A stretch of DNA of 64,000 nucleotides, taken from NCBI RefSeq assembly GCF_014656355.1, contig NZ_BNCG01000003.1:62001-126000 (forward strand). The letters are read 5' to 3'. The translations under genes and the position numbers were made by a program. Below the pieces are notes generated by a model. The model saw only the letters and a list, made by a program, of their open reading frames with translations, had not been told where the DNA came from and did not search any database. The DNA is from Camelimonas fluminis (GTDB lineage: Bacteria; Pseudomonadota; Alphaproteobacteria; Rhizobiales; Beijerinckiaceae). Of this stretch, positions 42,364-51,615 are shown piece after piece. Position 1 is the stretch's first letter. Each line of letters opens with the position of its first letter.

Positions 42364-44133
42364 TCAGGGAGCCGGCGCCACGACAGCAGCGCCGATTTCC
42401 CGCGCGCCGTCGACGAGCGCGCGCACCACAAAGCGGTCCGGACCAACCAGCGACAGGCTTTCGTTGACGAACAGGCCGCTCATGCAGACCACGTCCACCG
42501 CCATGGCCGACAGGTCCTCCAGCTTCAGCCAGCCAAGACCGAAGCCGGTCACGCCCACGCTGACGCCCAACGCCTTCATCATGGTCAGGTGCTGGCCGAT
42601 GGCGCGCGGGTCATGGCCCTGCGCCCCATCCGGCGGGACGTCCTCGCCCACCTGCCCTTCCGCATCGCCGCAGGAGGCAATTCCGGGGCTGGTCGGGTGC
42701 ACCGGAGCGGATTCCTTCGGCGCATCGTTTCGCGCCGGCGTCGCGGCCCCGGGCCCGAAGGCCGCCTCATCAAGCGCGATAACCAGCCGCGCCGACACAC
42801 CCGGGTGCGCCGCGAGCCATGCGGCAACCGCGCCCCGCCACTCGGGACTGACCAGCGTGGCTGGCGCGATGCGCAGCAGAACATGAGCGGCGGGGTCAGC
42901 CGCCAGCAGGCGTACGGCCTGCTCCAGCATCCGCTGGTCCAGCAGGCCGGAGAGCCCCGCCTGCGCCGCCACCGGCGCCAGCAGCCCCGGGCCCATCACG
43001 CCAGCCCCACCGGCGCAGGCTGCAACCGGCAGCGCCTCATCGAGATGCAGGCCAGCGCCGTCTAGATCAACCAGGCGCCGACGGCGCAGGCCGATGTCAC
43101 GGCTGTTGAGCAGCGCCACCACATCGGGCGTGGACATGACGTGGGGACGCGCGGCCGGGCGCCGCCTGACGCGCGGGGCCAGGACGGCCACCATCTCGCC
43201 AGCCTCCACCGCCTGGCGCGCCGCCTCCCCGGCCCGCTCGAGCAGGGAACCGGCGTCGCCAACGCCATCGGACGCCGTCACCAGGCCAACATGGGCCTGA
43301 ACGCCGGCGCAGGCGCGCGCGACGTTGCGCGCCACCGCCGCCGCGGCCTGTCGTCCCTGGGCGTCGTCACAGCCGTTGAGGATAATGGCGAACTGCCCCG
43401 GATCGAGGACAGCGACCACGTCGGTGCGCCGCAGCCGGCGCGCGATCGCCGCCGCCGCCAGATCCATCAGCACAGGGTCGGACGCCGAGACGTCAGGCTC
43501 CAGCGGCATGATCAGGCAAACGGCGACCGAGACCGAACGAAGCCCGCGCGCCGGATCATGCAGCATCGCCGTCAGCGTGCGCGTGACGATATCGCGCGCT
43601 GGCTCCATGCGGCGACCGGCCAGGGAAACATCGGGCTGACGACCGTCGATGGGGCACACCCGCATGACGCCTTCCGCACGGGCGGGGCGGCCGTCCGGCC
43701 CCGCATGCCAACGGCCCCGCTCCTCGATGACGCAAAGACCGCGACCGGCGTTGACCACATACCGGCAACGGAACGGCGCGCCCTCGCCGTGATCGGGGCC
43801 AGCGGCGCCGTGAATGACGTCGGCGCGGCTCTCGCCCGAGCCCGGCGCCACCAGCGACGCCCAGGCCTTGCCGGATGACAGGTGCCGGCGGCGCTCAAAC
43901 CCCAGGGCGGCCATGGCCGTTGGGCCCCAGGTCAGACGATCGCTGGCAAGGTCCCACGCCCAGGCGGCCATATGGCAGGCCATGAGACCCTGGGCCGGAT
44001 CAAGGGCGCGCTCCGGCGGCGCAGGCGCGGGCGCCACAGCCCTGACCGCCGTCATCCCGGAGTGGCCCCCTGCGTGACGTCCCGACCTGCGAGCCTGAAA
44101 TGTCTCGCTGAATTTCCCAATCAAGCCGCGCAT
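42364..44133 (-). CDS. Degenerate PAS-GGDEF-EAL domain protein
   Basis: A 589-residue cytoplasmic protein. Residues about 50-160 look like a PAS domain (MAAWAWDLASDRLTWGPTA), about 190-335 a GGDEF domain without the GGDEF signature (AAAAIARRLRRTDVVAVLDPGQFAIIL), and about 345-589 an EAL domain. The EAL catalytic motifs are lost: the usual DDFG is VTGFG and the lysine/aspartate motif reads VVCMSG. It is therefore unlikely to make or degrade cyclic-di-GMP and may be a c-di-GMP-binding or protein-interaction scaffold. A proline/glycine-rich insertion (about 495-525) interrupts the EAL part. The frame is open to 44316, but ATG 44133 (MRGLIGKFSETFQ) or 44055 is a more likely start. Start is uncertain. 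Confidence 0.75.
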   Translation of the reverse strand: MRGLIGKFSETFQARRSGRHAGGHSGMTAVRAVAPAPAPPERALDPAQGLMACHMAAWAWDLASDRLTWGPTAMAALGFERRRHLSSGKAWASLVAPGSGESRADVIHGAAGPDHGEGAPFRCRYVVNAGRGLCVIEERGRWHAGPDGRPARAEGVMRVCPIDGRQPDVSLAGRRMEPARDIVTRTLTAMLHDPARGLRSVSVAVCLIMPLEPDVSASDPVLMDLAAAAIARRLRRTDVVAVLDPGQFAIILNGCDDAQGRQAAAAVARNVARACAGVQAHVGLVTASDGVGDAGSLLERAGEAARQAVEAGEMVAVLAPRVRRRPAARPHVMSTPDVVALLNSRDIGLRRRRLVDLDGAGLHLDEALPVAACAGGAGVMGPGLLAPVAAQAGLSGLLDQRMLEQAVRLLAADPAAHVLLRIAPATLVSPEWRGAVAAWLAAHPGVSARLVIALDEAAFGPGAATPARNDAPKESAPVHPTSPGIASCGDAEGQVGEDVPPDGAQGHDPRAIGQHLTMMKALGVSVGVTGFGLGWLKLEDLSAMAVDVVCMSGLFVNESLSLVGPDRFVVRALVDGAREIGAAVVAPAP

Positions 44134-44482
44134 CACCGCATCCCGCCGCAACGGCAGGGCGCCTCCGGCTGGAATGCGGAATGCCCTGTCCTGTCTGACG
44201 CGTCTCTCCCGAGGCAAGGCGGATGGCGCCTGCCGGAAAGCTTTCGCACGCCCGGAGCCAGCCCTTGCGGGCCAACGAAACCGGCGGCGCGCCGCTACGT
44301 CATGTGTTCGGGGCATGTTGACCGGCGCATTGCTAACAGCCGGTAAAAGCTGGAGGAAAAGAGGCAGTTGTCACCGTGCTACCCAGCTCTGCGCGCCTCA
44401 CAAACTGCTGATCCATCCGCCATCGTGGGGCCATAATCGGCGCGTCCGCCGCCCGGCGGCGAGTGATCGCCGCGCGGCAAGT
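44134..44482. other. Intergenic region between EAL-type gene and rpmF
   Basis: About 350 bases; promoter of the EAL-type gene on the minus strand would be here. Open frames in it are short and unlike known proteins. I see no RNA gene. Confidence 0.35.
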
Positions 44483-44510
44483 AAAAACCCCGCATGCGGC
44501 GCATGCGGGG
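44483..44510 (-). terminator. Intrinsic terminator of rpmF
   Basis: Read on the minus strand, ccccgcatgc pairs with gcatgcgggg across a 3-nt loop (44488-44510) and is followed by TTTTT (44487-44483), 45 bases after the rpmF stop. A canonical rho-independent terminator. Confidence 0.85.
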
Positions 44511-44555
44511 TTCAAATTCGTTCACATATGCCGGCCGGGCGGCCCGCAGACGGGA

Positions 44556-44741
44556 TCAGGCGTCAGCGCTGGGCTTCAGCACCTGGCGACCGCGGTACAT
44601 GCCGGTCTTCAGGTCAATGTGGTGCGGACGACGCAGTTCGCCGGAATCCTTGTCCTCGACGTAGGTCGGGGCAGCCAGGGCGTCGGCGGAGCGGCGGAAA
44701 CCGCGCTTCATCGGCGAGGTCTTGCGTTTTGGAACGGCCAT
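44556..44741 (-). CDS. rpmF: 50S ribosomal protein L32
   Basis: A 61-residue ribosomal protein with the usual N-terminus [20 protein letters not shown] and a C-terminal YRGRQVLKP stretch. It lacks the zinc-binding cysteines, as in other alphaproteobacterial L32 proteins. The basic N-terminus binds 23S rRNA. It is a single-gene unit here, with its own terminator, followed on the left by the EAL-type gene and preceded on the right by mtgA. Confidence 0.97.
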   Translation of the reverse strand: MAVPKRKTSPMKRGFRRSADALAAPTYVEDKDSGELRRPHHIDLKTGMYRGRQVLKPSADA

Positions 44742-44999
44742 ATCTGTCTCTCGAAGCGTTGCTGTAACGTCGGCCCGTGCGGTTCACGCTACAGCGACCG
44801 CGATCAGAACCCGTTTCGTTGGGGATGCGGGCTTATACAGGGTTCCCGTCGCCTTGACCAGCCCCGGAAGCGCCTTCGCGATGAACCGGAGCTTCCCGAG
44901 GCTCTTTCCTGTCAGTCCGCGGCGCAATCACCCTGCTTTTTGCAGGAACGCCTCACCCACAACCGGCGCCCTGTCTGCGCCCGTCAGGCGCATGCCCGG

Positions 45000-45728
45000 C
45001 TACAGGCAGGGCAAGGACTGTTGCCGCGCCCGCGCCGCGATCCGCCCGGCGCGCGTCGCCACATAACGCGACGGCTTCTCCGCATCATAGCGGATGGGAT
45101 TGGGCAAAATCGCCGCCAGGCGGGCTGACTCCGCCGGCGTGAGCCTGGCGGCGCTCTTGCGAAAATAACGCTGCGCCGCCGCCTCGGCGCCAAAAATCCC
45201 GTCGCCCCATTCGGCCACGTTCAGATACAGCTCCATGGTGCGGCGCTTGGACCACACGATGTCGGCCAGAACCGCCAGCGGCAGCTCCAGCCCCTTACGG
45301 ACAGGGGAGCGCCCCTGCCAGAGCAGCAGGTTCTTCACCGTCTGCATCGTCAGCGTCGACGCGCCGCGCGTCGGCAGACCATCCTCATCCGTGTCCCGGA
45401 TCGCAGCGCGCACCTCCACCCAGTCCACGCCATGATGCAGGCAAAAGCGCGAATCTTCCGAGGCGGCGACAGCCAGCGGCAACGACGGCGCCATCCGGTC
45501 GAGCGGCGTCCAGATGCGGGTCACCGGCTGTCCGGTGAACCAGCGCGCCAGCATCAGATTGGAGACTGGCGGCGCGACCGCATAAAGCAGCATCAGCCCC
45601 AACGGCATCGCCGCGAGCACCAGCAGCAGCAACATGAGACGGTTAACCAGCCTTCGCAGAAACCGGCGCTTTGGCCTGGCGCTCACGGCGGATTCGTCCT
45701 CAAGTGGCGGCGGGTCCACGTCCTCCAT
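45000..45728 (-). CDS. mtgA: Monofunctional biosynthetic peptidoglycan transglycosylase
   Basis: A 242-residue inner-membrane enzyme of glycosyltransferase family 51 that polymerises lipid II into glycan strands. One membrane helix (about 28-52) is followed by the periplasmic catalytic domain with AASEDSRFCLHHGVDW (catalytic Glu), TRGASTLTMQTVKNLLLW, RKGLELPLAV and KRRTMELYLNVAEWGDGIFG (second Glu). No transpeptidase domain follows, hence monofunctional. ATG 45728 is taken because the sequence upstream is not protein-like; no strong ribosome site is seen, so the start is uncertain. Confidence 0.92.
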   Translation of the reverse strand: MEDVDPPPLEDESAVSARPKRRFLRRLVNRLMLLLLVLAAMPLGLMLLYAVAPPVSNLMLARWFTGQPVTRIWTPLDRMAPSLPLAVAASEDSRFCLHHGVDWVEVRAAIRDTDEDGLPTRGASTLTMQTVKNLLLWQGRSPVRKGLELPLAVLADIVWSKRRTMELYLNVAEWGDGIFGAEAAAQRYFRKSAARLTPAESARLAAILPNPIRYDAEKPSRYVATRAGRIAARARQQSLPCL

Positions 45729-46269
45729 CGCTGGAGTCTGGCCTTGCCGCGAGGCTCCACTGTCCCTGGAGCGCCTCTGGGGACCTGCCCCCGACCGCTT
45801 CCCGGACCTGCTTTTGCCGCCAGCCGGAATCCCCACAAGCCATGCGCCTTTCTTTCGCACCCCGTCACGCGCGACGGATCGCGCCCGACCAGGTCGTGAT
45901 GGTATCGTTGCCCCAACGGCCTGCGCCGGAGCGCGCCAGTGGCCGGTTCCGGTGTTCGCATCCCCCCATACAGGGCGACGTCGCGCACTCCGGAACAGGA
46001 AGATCACCATCAACCCATTGTTTTTATCGTAAAACTTATGGATCTGGCATTCGCTCCCGGCCTGATGCCCAACCGGATGCAACGCCAAATCCGCACCATC
46101 AGCATACGATGATGTCGCGGCCGATGTCTCGCCGGGCGGCGCCCGCCCCGCCAGACGCTGACCCGTTCGCGCCCCTTGACCCGCCCGCCATGCTCCTGCA
46201 AGCCGCCAGTTGCAGGTCGCTCCGCGCCGGGATCCAGGACCCTGGGCGCCAGAAACCGGAGACATTCAG
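45729..46269. other. Intergenic region between mtgA and ispA
   Basis: The 541-bp gap between divergent mtgA and ispA holds both promoters. A locally AT-rich part at about 46018-46045 (ttgtttttatcgtaaaactt) is a candidate promoter. Open frames in it have no recognisable protein character. Confidence 0.4.
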
Positions 46270-47193
46270 GTGTTCGCCAGCAAATCAGACAGCGTCGTGG
46301 CCTTCCAGACCCGGCTGGCCGACCGGGCCGCAACCATGGAAACGGTGCTGGCGGAGATACTCGATCGCCGCGCCGCAACGCCGCAGCGGCTGCTCGCCGC
46401 CATGCGTCACGCGGTTCTGGGCGGCGGCAAGCGCCTGCGGCCATTCCTGACGGTGGAAACCGCGGTGCTGTGCGGCGCGAACGCGGCCATCGCCATGCCC
46501 GCCGCCGCCGCCATCGAGCTGCTGCACTGCTATTCGCTGGTGCATGACGATCTTCCGTCGATGGACGATGATGACCTGCGCCGGGGCCAGCCGACGGTTC
46601 ACAAGGCCTTCGATGAGGCCACCGCCATCCTGGCCGGCGACGCCCTGCTGACGCTGGCCTTCGAGGCGATGGCTGACGACGGCGCGCATCCGCTGCCTGA
46701 AACTCGCGCCAGGCTGACTCTGGGCCTCGCGCGCGCTGGGGGCATGACCGGCATGGTGGGCGGCCAGATGCTCGACCTCGCAGCCGAGGGGCGCTGGGGG
46801 GCCGCGCGACTGACGCCAGACGACATCCTGCATCTGCAGGCGCTGAAGACCGGGGCGTTGCTGGCGTTTTCGGTGGAGGCCGGAGGGCTTGCCGCCGGCG
46901 CGGATGCAGGCCTCCAGGCCCGGCTCGCGCAATATGGAAAGGCCGTGGGCGGCGCATTCCAGATCGCCGACGATATTCTCGACCACGAGGCCGATGCGGC
47001 GACCCTGGGCAAGCGCGCCGGCAAGGATGCGGAAAAGGGCAAGGGCACGCTGGTCACGGCGCTGGGCCTCACCGAAGCCCGCGCCATTTGCGACCGGCTG
47101 ATTGACGACGCCATCGCCGCGCTCGACTGTTTCGGCGCCGAAGCGGAGACCCTGCGCGACGCCGCCCGGTTTGTCGGCGCCCGGCGCAGCTGA
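46270..47193 (+). CDS. ispA: Polyprenyl (farnesyl) diphosphate synthase
   Basis: A 307-residue all-helical prenyl transferase that condenses isopentenyl diphosphate with allylic diphosphates, giving farnesyl (or geranylgeranyl) diphosphate for quinones, hopanoids and cell-wall lipid carrier. The first aspartate-rich motif is HDDLPSMDDDDLRRGQPTVHK and the second is IADDILDHEADAATLGK; the GGGKRLRPFL loop is also present. The two residues before the first motif (LV in CYSLVHDD) fit short-chain product specificity. GTG 46270 with GGAG at 46258-46261 gives the family length; an in-frame ATG at 46210 has no ribosome site. Confidence 0.92.
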   Translation: MFASKSDSVVAFQTRLADRAATMETVLAEILDRRAATPQRLLAAMRHAVLGGGKRLRPFLTVETAVLCGANAAIAMPAAAAIELLHCYSLVHDDLPSMDDDDLRRGQPTVHKAFDEATAILAGDALLTLAFEAMADDGAHPLPETRARLTLGLARAGGMTGMVGGQMLDLAAEGRWGAARLTPDDILHLQALKTGALLAFSVEAGGLAAGADAGLQARLAQYGKAVGGAFQIADDILDHEADAATLGKRAGKDAEKGKGTLVTALGLTEARAICDRLIDDAIAALDCFGAEAETLRDAARFVGARRS

Positions 47194-47517
47194 CGCCAGA
47201 CCCGGACGGCGCATGGCGCCGCCCGCAACAACATGCGCCACAAAACGCCGGACCGCGCGTCGGCGGATGCGCCCGCATTCTCCCGTCCAGCCATGGCGGC
47301 GACGGGTCCCTGGCCGGCATGGCCCCCGTCCGCCGGAGACCGGGCAGGTTTCCGGCCCTGCCGCCCCTTGCAATGCCCCAGAATTTCCGCATGCACGGAC
47401 TTTATACTGCAAGAAATTTCAAACTAAACTTCTCGCAAAATTTTTGATGCAAAGCAACAACACGCGTTATGACATAGTTATTGCTGTCCACATTTGGAAG
47501 TATTATTAATATTCATA
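47194..47517. other. AT-rich region upstream of the autotransporter gene
   Basis: The 3' half of this gap (about 47400-47517) is strikingly AT-rich (for example ttcaaactaaacttctcgc, aagtattattaatattcat) against a GC-rich genome, and it probably holds the autotransporter promoter and regulator or H-NS-like protein sites. The 5' half is ordinary. No gene seen. Confidence 0.5.
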
Positions 47518-47560
47518 TTTTCTATCCAGCCCACAAGATATTTCAGTCATGGATAGAAAA
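47518..47560 (+). promoter_or_regulatory. Perfect hairpin abutting the autotransporter start codon
   Basis: ttttctatcc (47518-47527) and its exact complement ggatagaaaa (47551-47560) enclose a 23-nt loop. The 3' arm contains the only plausible ribosome site (GGA, 6-8 bases before the start) and its last base is the A of the ATG. In the mRNA this stem would hide the ribosome site, so translation could depend on melting or a binding partner. The AT-rich stem would melt easily with temperature. Confidence 0.6.
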
Positions 47561-50500
47561 TGAACAGATTAGCTCGCGCCGGCTTGCTGTCGGCTCTCAT
47601 GATATCTGCCTCGACCATTGCGATAACCGCCGCAGAATACACGTCTGTCTGGAGCATTGGCGACAGCCTCACCGACACAGGCCGGACGTATGACTACCTG
47701 TCGTCATGGTACTTGCGCTGGACGCGAAAGCCTTATGGCCCGCATTACTATCAGGGGCGTTTCACCAACGGCCTGGTATGGACGGAATACCTCGGCGGGG
47801 AGAAGGGCAAGGGCGGACCCGGCGTCAATTTCGCCTGGGGCGGCGCCATCACCGGCACAACGTCGGGCAGCGGCCTCTCGTGGTTCTCCAACAGGTTCGC
47901 CAACTGGATGATCCCCTCGCTGGAAAAACAGGTGGACGATTACATGCTGCCGGCCATCGGCGCGGCGCGCGCCCAGGCCCCTGGCGAGCCGGCCTGCCAG
48001 ACCTGCTTCGGCCAGAATCCCCTGGTGACGGTGTGGATCGGCGGCAATAATTTCCGTGTCCCCGGAGAATCGGCCCCATCCGGCAGCGCCCTCAACGGCT
48101 ATCGCACGGCGCGGGACTACATCACCGCCAACGTCCCCGCTGCGCTGACGAAGATTCACGGCGCCCTGGTCAGCAACGCCAACCGGGTCGGCGGCGAGGC
48201 CCCCCGCGCCATCACGTATTATACGCCGACCACGCCGGACGTGAGCCTGACGCCGAAATTCTCCCGGCTCGACCCTGCCAGCAAGGCGGACCTGTCGCGG
48301 GTCATCGCCGAGACCAACCGCACGCTGAAATACAATTTGCTGGCGCTCGGCGACCGGCTCGCCGGCGAGCGGATCCCCGGGCGCATCGTCATCATCGACA
48401 CCGCCGCCATGATGGAAGAAATCATGGCCAATCCGGCCGACTTCAACCTGACGAACGCCCGCGACAACTGCATCAGTTCGGACAGCGGCGAATATGTCGG
48501 CGGCTGCACCCCGCAGAACGCCAATTCATACCTCTACTGGGACGAATTCCACCCCACCACCTACGTGCATGGGCAACTGGCGGAGTTCGCCGCCAATACG
48601 GACCGGCTGGAAAGCGGCCGGCCGGCGCGCCTCTCCCTGCCCCATGTCGCCAATGTCGAATGGCGGGATCTGGCTTATGGCGGCGATATTTCGGGCCCTG
48701 GCCGGCTGATCAAGCGCGGCGAAGCAACGCTGACGCTGGCAGGCGACAACAGCTACTCCGGCGGCACGCGTTTCGACGACGGCGCCATCCGCGTGTTCAG
48801 CGCCCGCAATCTCGGCTCGCCAGAAGGCGATCTGGTATTCCGTGGCGGCGAGTTGCGGGCCAGCGGCACGCTCATGCTCACCCACACCGTGCGCCTTGCC
48901 CCACCCGTCTCCGGCGACGCCAGCGACATTTCGGGGACCTTCAACGTTGACCGGGGCTACACCGCAACCCTGGCCGGCCCGCTGCTGTCCGGCAATGGCA
49001 ATCTGGCCAAGACCGGCCCGGGCGTGCTCGATATCCGCTCGCGCATTGACTCGGCCCGCGAGCGGACCGACATCCGCGAAGGCGAATTGCTGGTCAACAG
49101 CCCCGATCTCTATGAAAGCAGCGTCATCAACGTCAGCAGCGGCGCTGTCCTTGGCGGCGGCGGCAGGGTGAAGGGCGACATTCGCAACAATGGCCTGGTG
49201 CGCACCACCAGCTGTGGCGGCAGCCTGACGGTGCAGGGCGACTTCGAGCAGGCCTTGGGCGGAACCATCGTCCTGCCCACCGGCAAGACCCAGGTCCGCA
49301 ACGGTTGCGAGGGCTTGCGCACCTCCATCCACGTGCAGGGACACGCGCGCCTTGGCGGCGTGGTGTCGGCGACGATCCGCGCCGAGAAATTCCTCAGTTC
49401 GCAACGCACGGTGATCCGGGCTGACCGCGGCGTCAGCGGCGCCTTCAGCGGCGCGGAAACCTCCTCGCCCTTCGTCAGCATCGCCCTGTCCCAGAGCGAT
49501 GCGGCGGTCACCGCCACCCTGAGCCGGGACTTCAGCCTGCCGGCGAAGACAGGCAACCAGAAGGCCGTCGCCGCCTTCCTCAACGGCGTTTACAACGAAG
49601 CCGCCCAGGGGGATCTGGACCGGGTTTTCCTGGCGCTGGATCTGGCTGGCGCCACTGAGGACGGACAGCGCGCCCTCGACGCCCTTTCGGGCGCGAGCCT
49701 GGGCAAGGCCGATGAGGCCGTCGCGATGCACACCGGCGCCATGCAACGCTCGGTGCTCGCCATGGCCACCGCCAGCCGCCGCGCCGGCCGCGCGCCGGCG
49801 CAACCGGAGGCAGGCGTCCGGCGCATTGGCGACGTCAGCATCCGGGCGCAGATGTCGACCCAACCCTGGCGCGGCGCATGCCGGAGCGGCGCCGGTCAGG
49901 ACGCGTTCATGTCGGCCGGTCTGGAAAAGACATGGACCGTCGCTGGCGGCCTGCCGCTGACCACCGGCGTCGCCATCACCCATGGCCAGATGAACGCGGC
50001 GCTGCAGGGCGAATTGCGCGGGGTGAGCGCCAGTTCACTTCACGTCGCCGGCTATGCGACCCTGACGTCCGGCCCGTTCTTCGTCGACGCGGTCGCCGGC
50101 GCCGGCCGCACCGATGGCCGGACGCGGCGGAGCTTCGCCTTTGGCGACCTGCGTGAAACCGCGGGCGCCCGTTACCGCGCCACGGATGTGTTCGCCAGCA
50201 TCCGCTCCGGCATGACCATTGATGTCGGCGCCCTGAAAGTCGAGCCGTCAGCCGGCCTTGACTGGGAGCGGCTGGCCAGACGCGGCCTGCGCGAAACCGG
50301 CGCCGGCGCCGCGTCCGTGCTCGCCGGTCGCCGCACGACCATGACGCTGACGCCGTCGTTCAATCTCGACGTGTCAAAGCGCATCGCTTTGGGCGGGGTT
50401 GTGATTGAACCGGCGGCCTGGGCGCGCTTCCAGCGGGCGCAGACCCGTGGCGACCGCATGCGGCACAGCCTGGCCGGCGCCCCCACAGCCAGCTTCACGC

Positions 50501-50673
50501 TGGATGGCGGCGTGGCCGCAAAGCGGGCTGGCAGCGCCATCGGCGCCCGACTGGGCGTTGGCCCGGATGGCGCGAAGGACATCTCCACGCGCCTGTTCGT
50601 GGCCTGGGAGCGCAGCCGCGACCGCGCCCGCGCCGCGCACAGCTTCACCGCCGGACTGACAGCCACTTTCTGA
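47560..50673 (+). CDS. GDSL/SGNH-esterase autotransporter
   Basis: A 1037-residue type Va autotransporter. A signal peptide (about 1-25) is followed by an SGNH hydrolase domain (about 26-350) with nucleophile Ser36 in SIGDSLTDTGR, a GGNN block in WIGGNNFRVP and the Asp328/His331 pair in DEFHPT. A passenger stem of beta-strand repeats follows (about 370-690, with GDNSYSGGTRFDDGAIRV and RSRIDSARERTDIREGELLV, typical autotransporter-associated repeats). The C-terminal beta-barrel (about 770-1037) ends in TAGLTATF, with the terminal aromatic residue needed for outer-membrane insertion. The esterase is probably displayed on or released from the surface. It stands alone, with an AT-rich leader and a strong terminator. 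Confidence 0.92.
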   Translation: MNRLARAGLLSALMISASTIAITAAEYTSVWSIGDSLTDTGRTYDYLSSWYLRWTRKPYGPHYYQGRFTNGLVWTEYLGGEKGKGGPGVNFAWGGAITGTTSGSGLSWFSNRFANWMIPSLEKQVDDYMLPAIGAARAQAPGEPACQTCFGQNPLVTVWIGGNNFRVPGESAPSGSALNGYRTARDYITANVPAALTKIHGALVSNANRVGGEAPRAITYYTPTTPDVSLTPKFSRLDPASKADLSRVIAETNRTLKYNLLALGDRLAGERIPGRIVIIDTAAMMEEIMANPADFNLTNARDNCISSDSGEYVGGCTPQNANSYLYWDEFHPTTYVHGQLAEFAANTDRLESGRPARLSLPHVANVEWRDLAYGGDISGPGRLIKRGEATLTLAGDNSYSGGTRFDDGAIRVFSARNLGSPEGDLVFRGGELRASGTLMLTHTVRLAPPVSGDASDISGTFNVDRGYTATLAGPLLSGNGNLAKTGPGVLDIRSRIDSARERTDIREGELLVNSPDLYESSVINVSSGAVLGGGGRVKGDIRNNGLVRTTSCGGSLTVQGDFEQALGGTIVLPTGKTQVRNGCEGLRTSIHVQGHARLGGVVSATIRAEKFLSSQRTVIRADRGVSGAFSGAETSSPFVSIALSQSDAAVTATLSRDFSLPAKTGNQKAVAAFLNGVYNEAAQGDLDRVFLALDLAGATEDGQRALDALSGASLGKADEAVAMHTGAMQRSVLAMATASRRAGRAPAQPEAGVRRIGDVSIRAQMSTQPWRGACRSGAGQDAFMSAGLEKTWTVAGGLPLTTGVAITHGQMNAALQGELRGVSASSLHVAGYATLTSGPFFVDAVAGAGRTDGRTRRSFAFGDLRETAGARYRATDVFASIRSGMTIDVGALKVEPSAGLDWERLARRGLRETGAGAASVLAGRRTTMTLTPSFNLDVSKRIALGGVVIEPAAWARFQRAQTRGDRMRHSLAGAPTASFTLDGGVAAKRAGSAIGARLGVGPDGAKDISTRLFVAWERSRDRARAAHSFTAGLTATF

Positions 50674-50726
50674 CCGGTCAGAAAATGGCGCCAGACACGG
50701 CGCGCGGCAAAACGACCTGTCCCGAA

Positions 50727-50754
50727 AACGGCCTGCCTCATGAGGCAGGCCGTT
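50727..50754. terminator. Bidirectional terminator between autotransporter and gpmA
   Basis: A perfect palindrome with 14-bp arms (aacggcctgcctca at 50727-50740 and its complement at 50741-50754), flanked by A-rich sequence on the left and gctgtttct on the right. It lies 54 bases after the autotransporter stop and 49 bases from the convergent gpmA stop. Confidence 0.75.
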
Positions 50755-50802
50755 GCTGTTTCTGGCAGGCCCGGGGCCGCCGGTGAAACGCCGTCGCCCG
50801 CG

Positions 50803-51426
50803 TCAGGCGGCCAGAATTTCCTTTGACGCCACGGTAGTGTCGGCGTTGAGGCGATAAACCAGCGGCACGCCGGTGGCCAGCTCCAGGCCGGCGATGGTGT
50901 CGGTGTTCAGGCCGTCAAGCACCATGATCAGCGCCCGCAGCGAGTTGCCATGCGCGGCGACCAGCACGCGCTCGCCGCGCATCACGGCCGGCAGAATCTC
51001 GCGAATGTAATAGGGCAGCACGCGGGCGGCCGTGTCCTTCAGGCTCTCGCCGCCGGGAGGCGGCACGTCATAGGAGCGACGCCAGACGTGCACCTGGTCC
51101 TCGCCCCATTTCGCCCGGGCGTCGTCCTTGTTCAGACCCGACAGCTCGCCATAGTCGCGCTCGTTGAGGGCGATGTCGCGGACGGTCGGCAGACTGTCCT
51201 GGCCGAGTTGGCCGAGAATGAGCTGGGCCGTGCGCTGGGCCCGGGTCAGGCCCGAGGTATAGCAGCGGTCAAACGACAGCTTCCTGGCCTTCAGGCGGTC
51301 GCCGGCGGCCTTCGCTTCCGAAACGCCAAGCTCGGTCAGGTCCGGGTCTTTCCAGCCAGTGAACAGGTTCTTGAGGTTCCAGTCGCTCTGGCCGTGACGG
51401 GCGAGAACAAGAAGACGCTCGGTCAT
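50803..51426 (-). CDS. gpmA: 2,3-bisphosphoglycerate-dependent phosphoglycerate mutase
   Basis: A 207-residue glycolytic enzyme interconverting 3- and 2-phosphoglycerate. The phosphohistidine motif [11 protein letters not shown] (His11), [14 protein letters not shown], the catalytic Glu in [16 protein letters not shown] and the second histidine in [12 protein letters not shown] are all intact. The length is typical of the short alphaproteobacterial form. It belongs to the conserved run leading to dnaK; a dispersed repeat separates it from dapB. Confidence 0.96.
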   Translation of the reverse strand: MTERLLVLARHGQSDWNLKNLFTGWKDPDLTELGVSEAKAAGDRLKARKLSFDRCYTSGLTRAQRTAQLILGQLGQDSLPTVRDIALNERDYGELSGLNKDDARAKWGEDQVHVWRRSYDVPPPGGESLKDTAARVLPYYIREILPAVMRGERVLVAAHGNSLRALIMVLDGLNTDTIAGLELATGVPLVYRLNADTTVASKEILAA

Positions 51427-51499
51427 GCGGTGAACTCCGGTTTCGGCGTGGCGGCGGCTGTGGCGCCACGCCGGCAGTCATGGGAAAAAAATTCTGGAA

Positions 51500-51615
51500 C
51501 TGGAGCGGCTTCTGGTCAGCCAGACGATGTCACCTGGCCGGAAAGCGCTCCATCGTTTTGATCTGACGCACTTCCTCACGAAAAGTGGAGTCCACTTTTC
51601 CCGAAAATGCGCTAG
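51500..51615 (+). repeat. Dispersed intergenic repeat between gpmA and dapB
   Basis: About 116 bp, left end ctggagcggc and right end tgcgctag. It shares ttttgatctgacgca (51557-51571), then aagtggagtccactttt, with the copy at 28331. The last CTAG (51612-51615) provides the dapB stop codon TAG on the minus strand. Confidence 0.85.
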
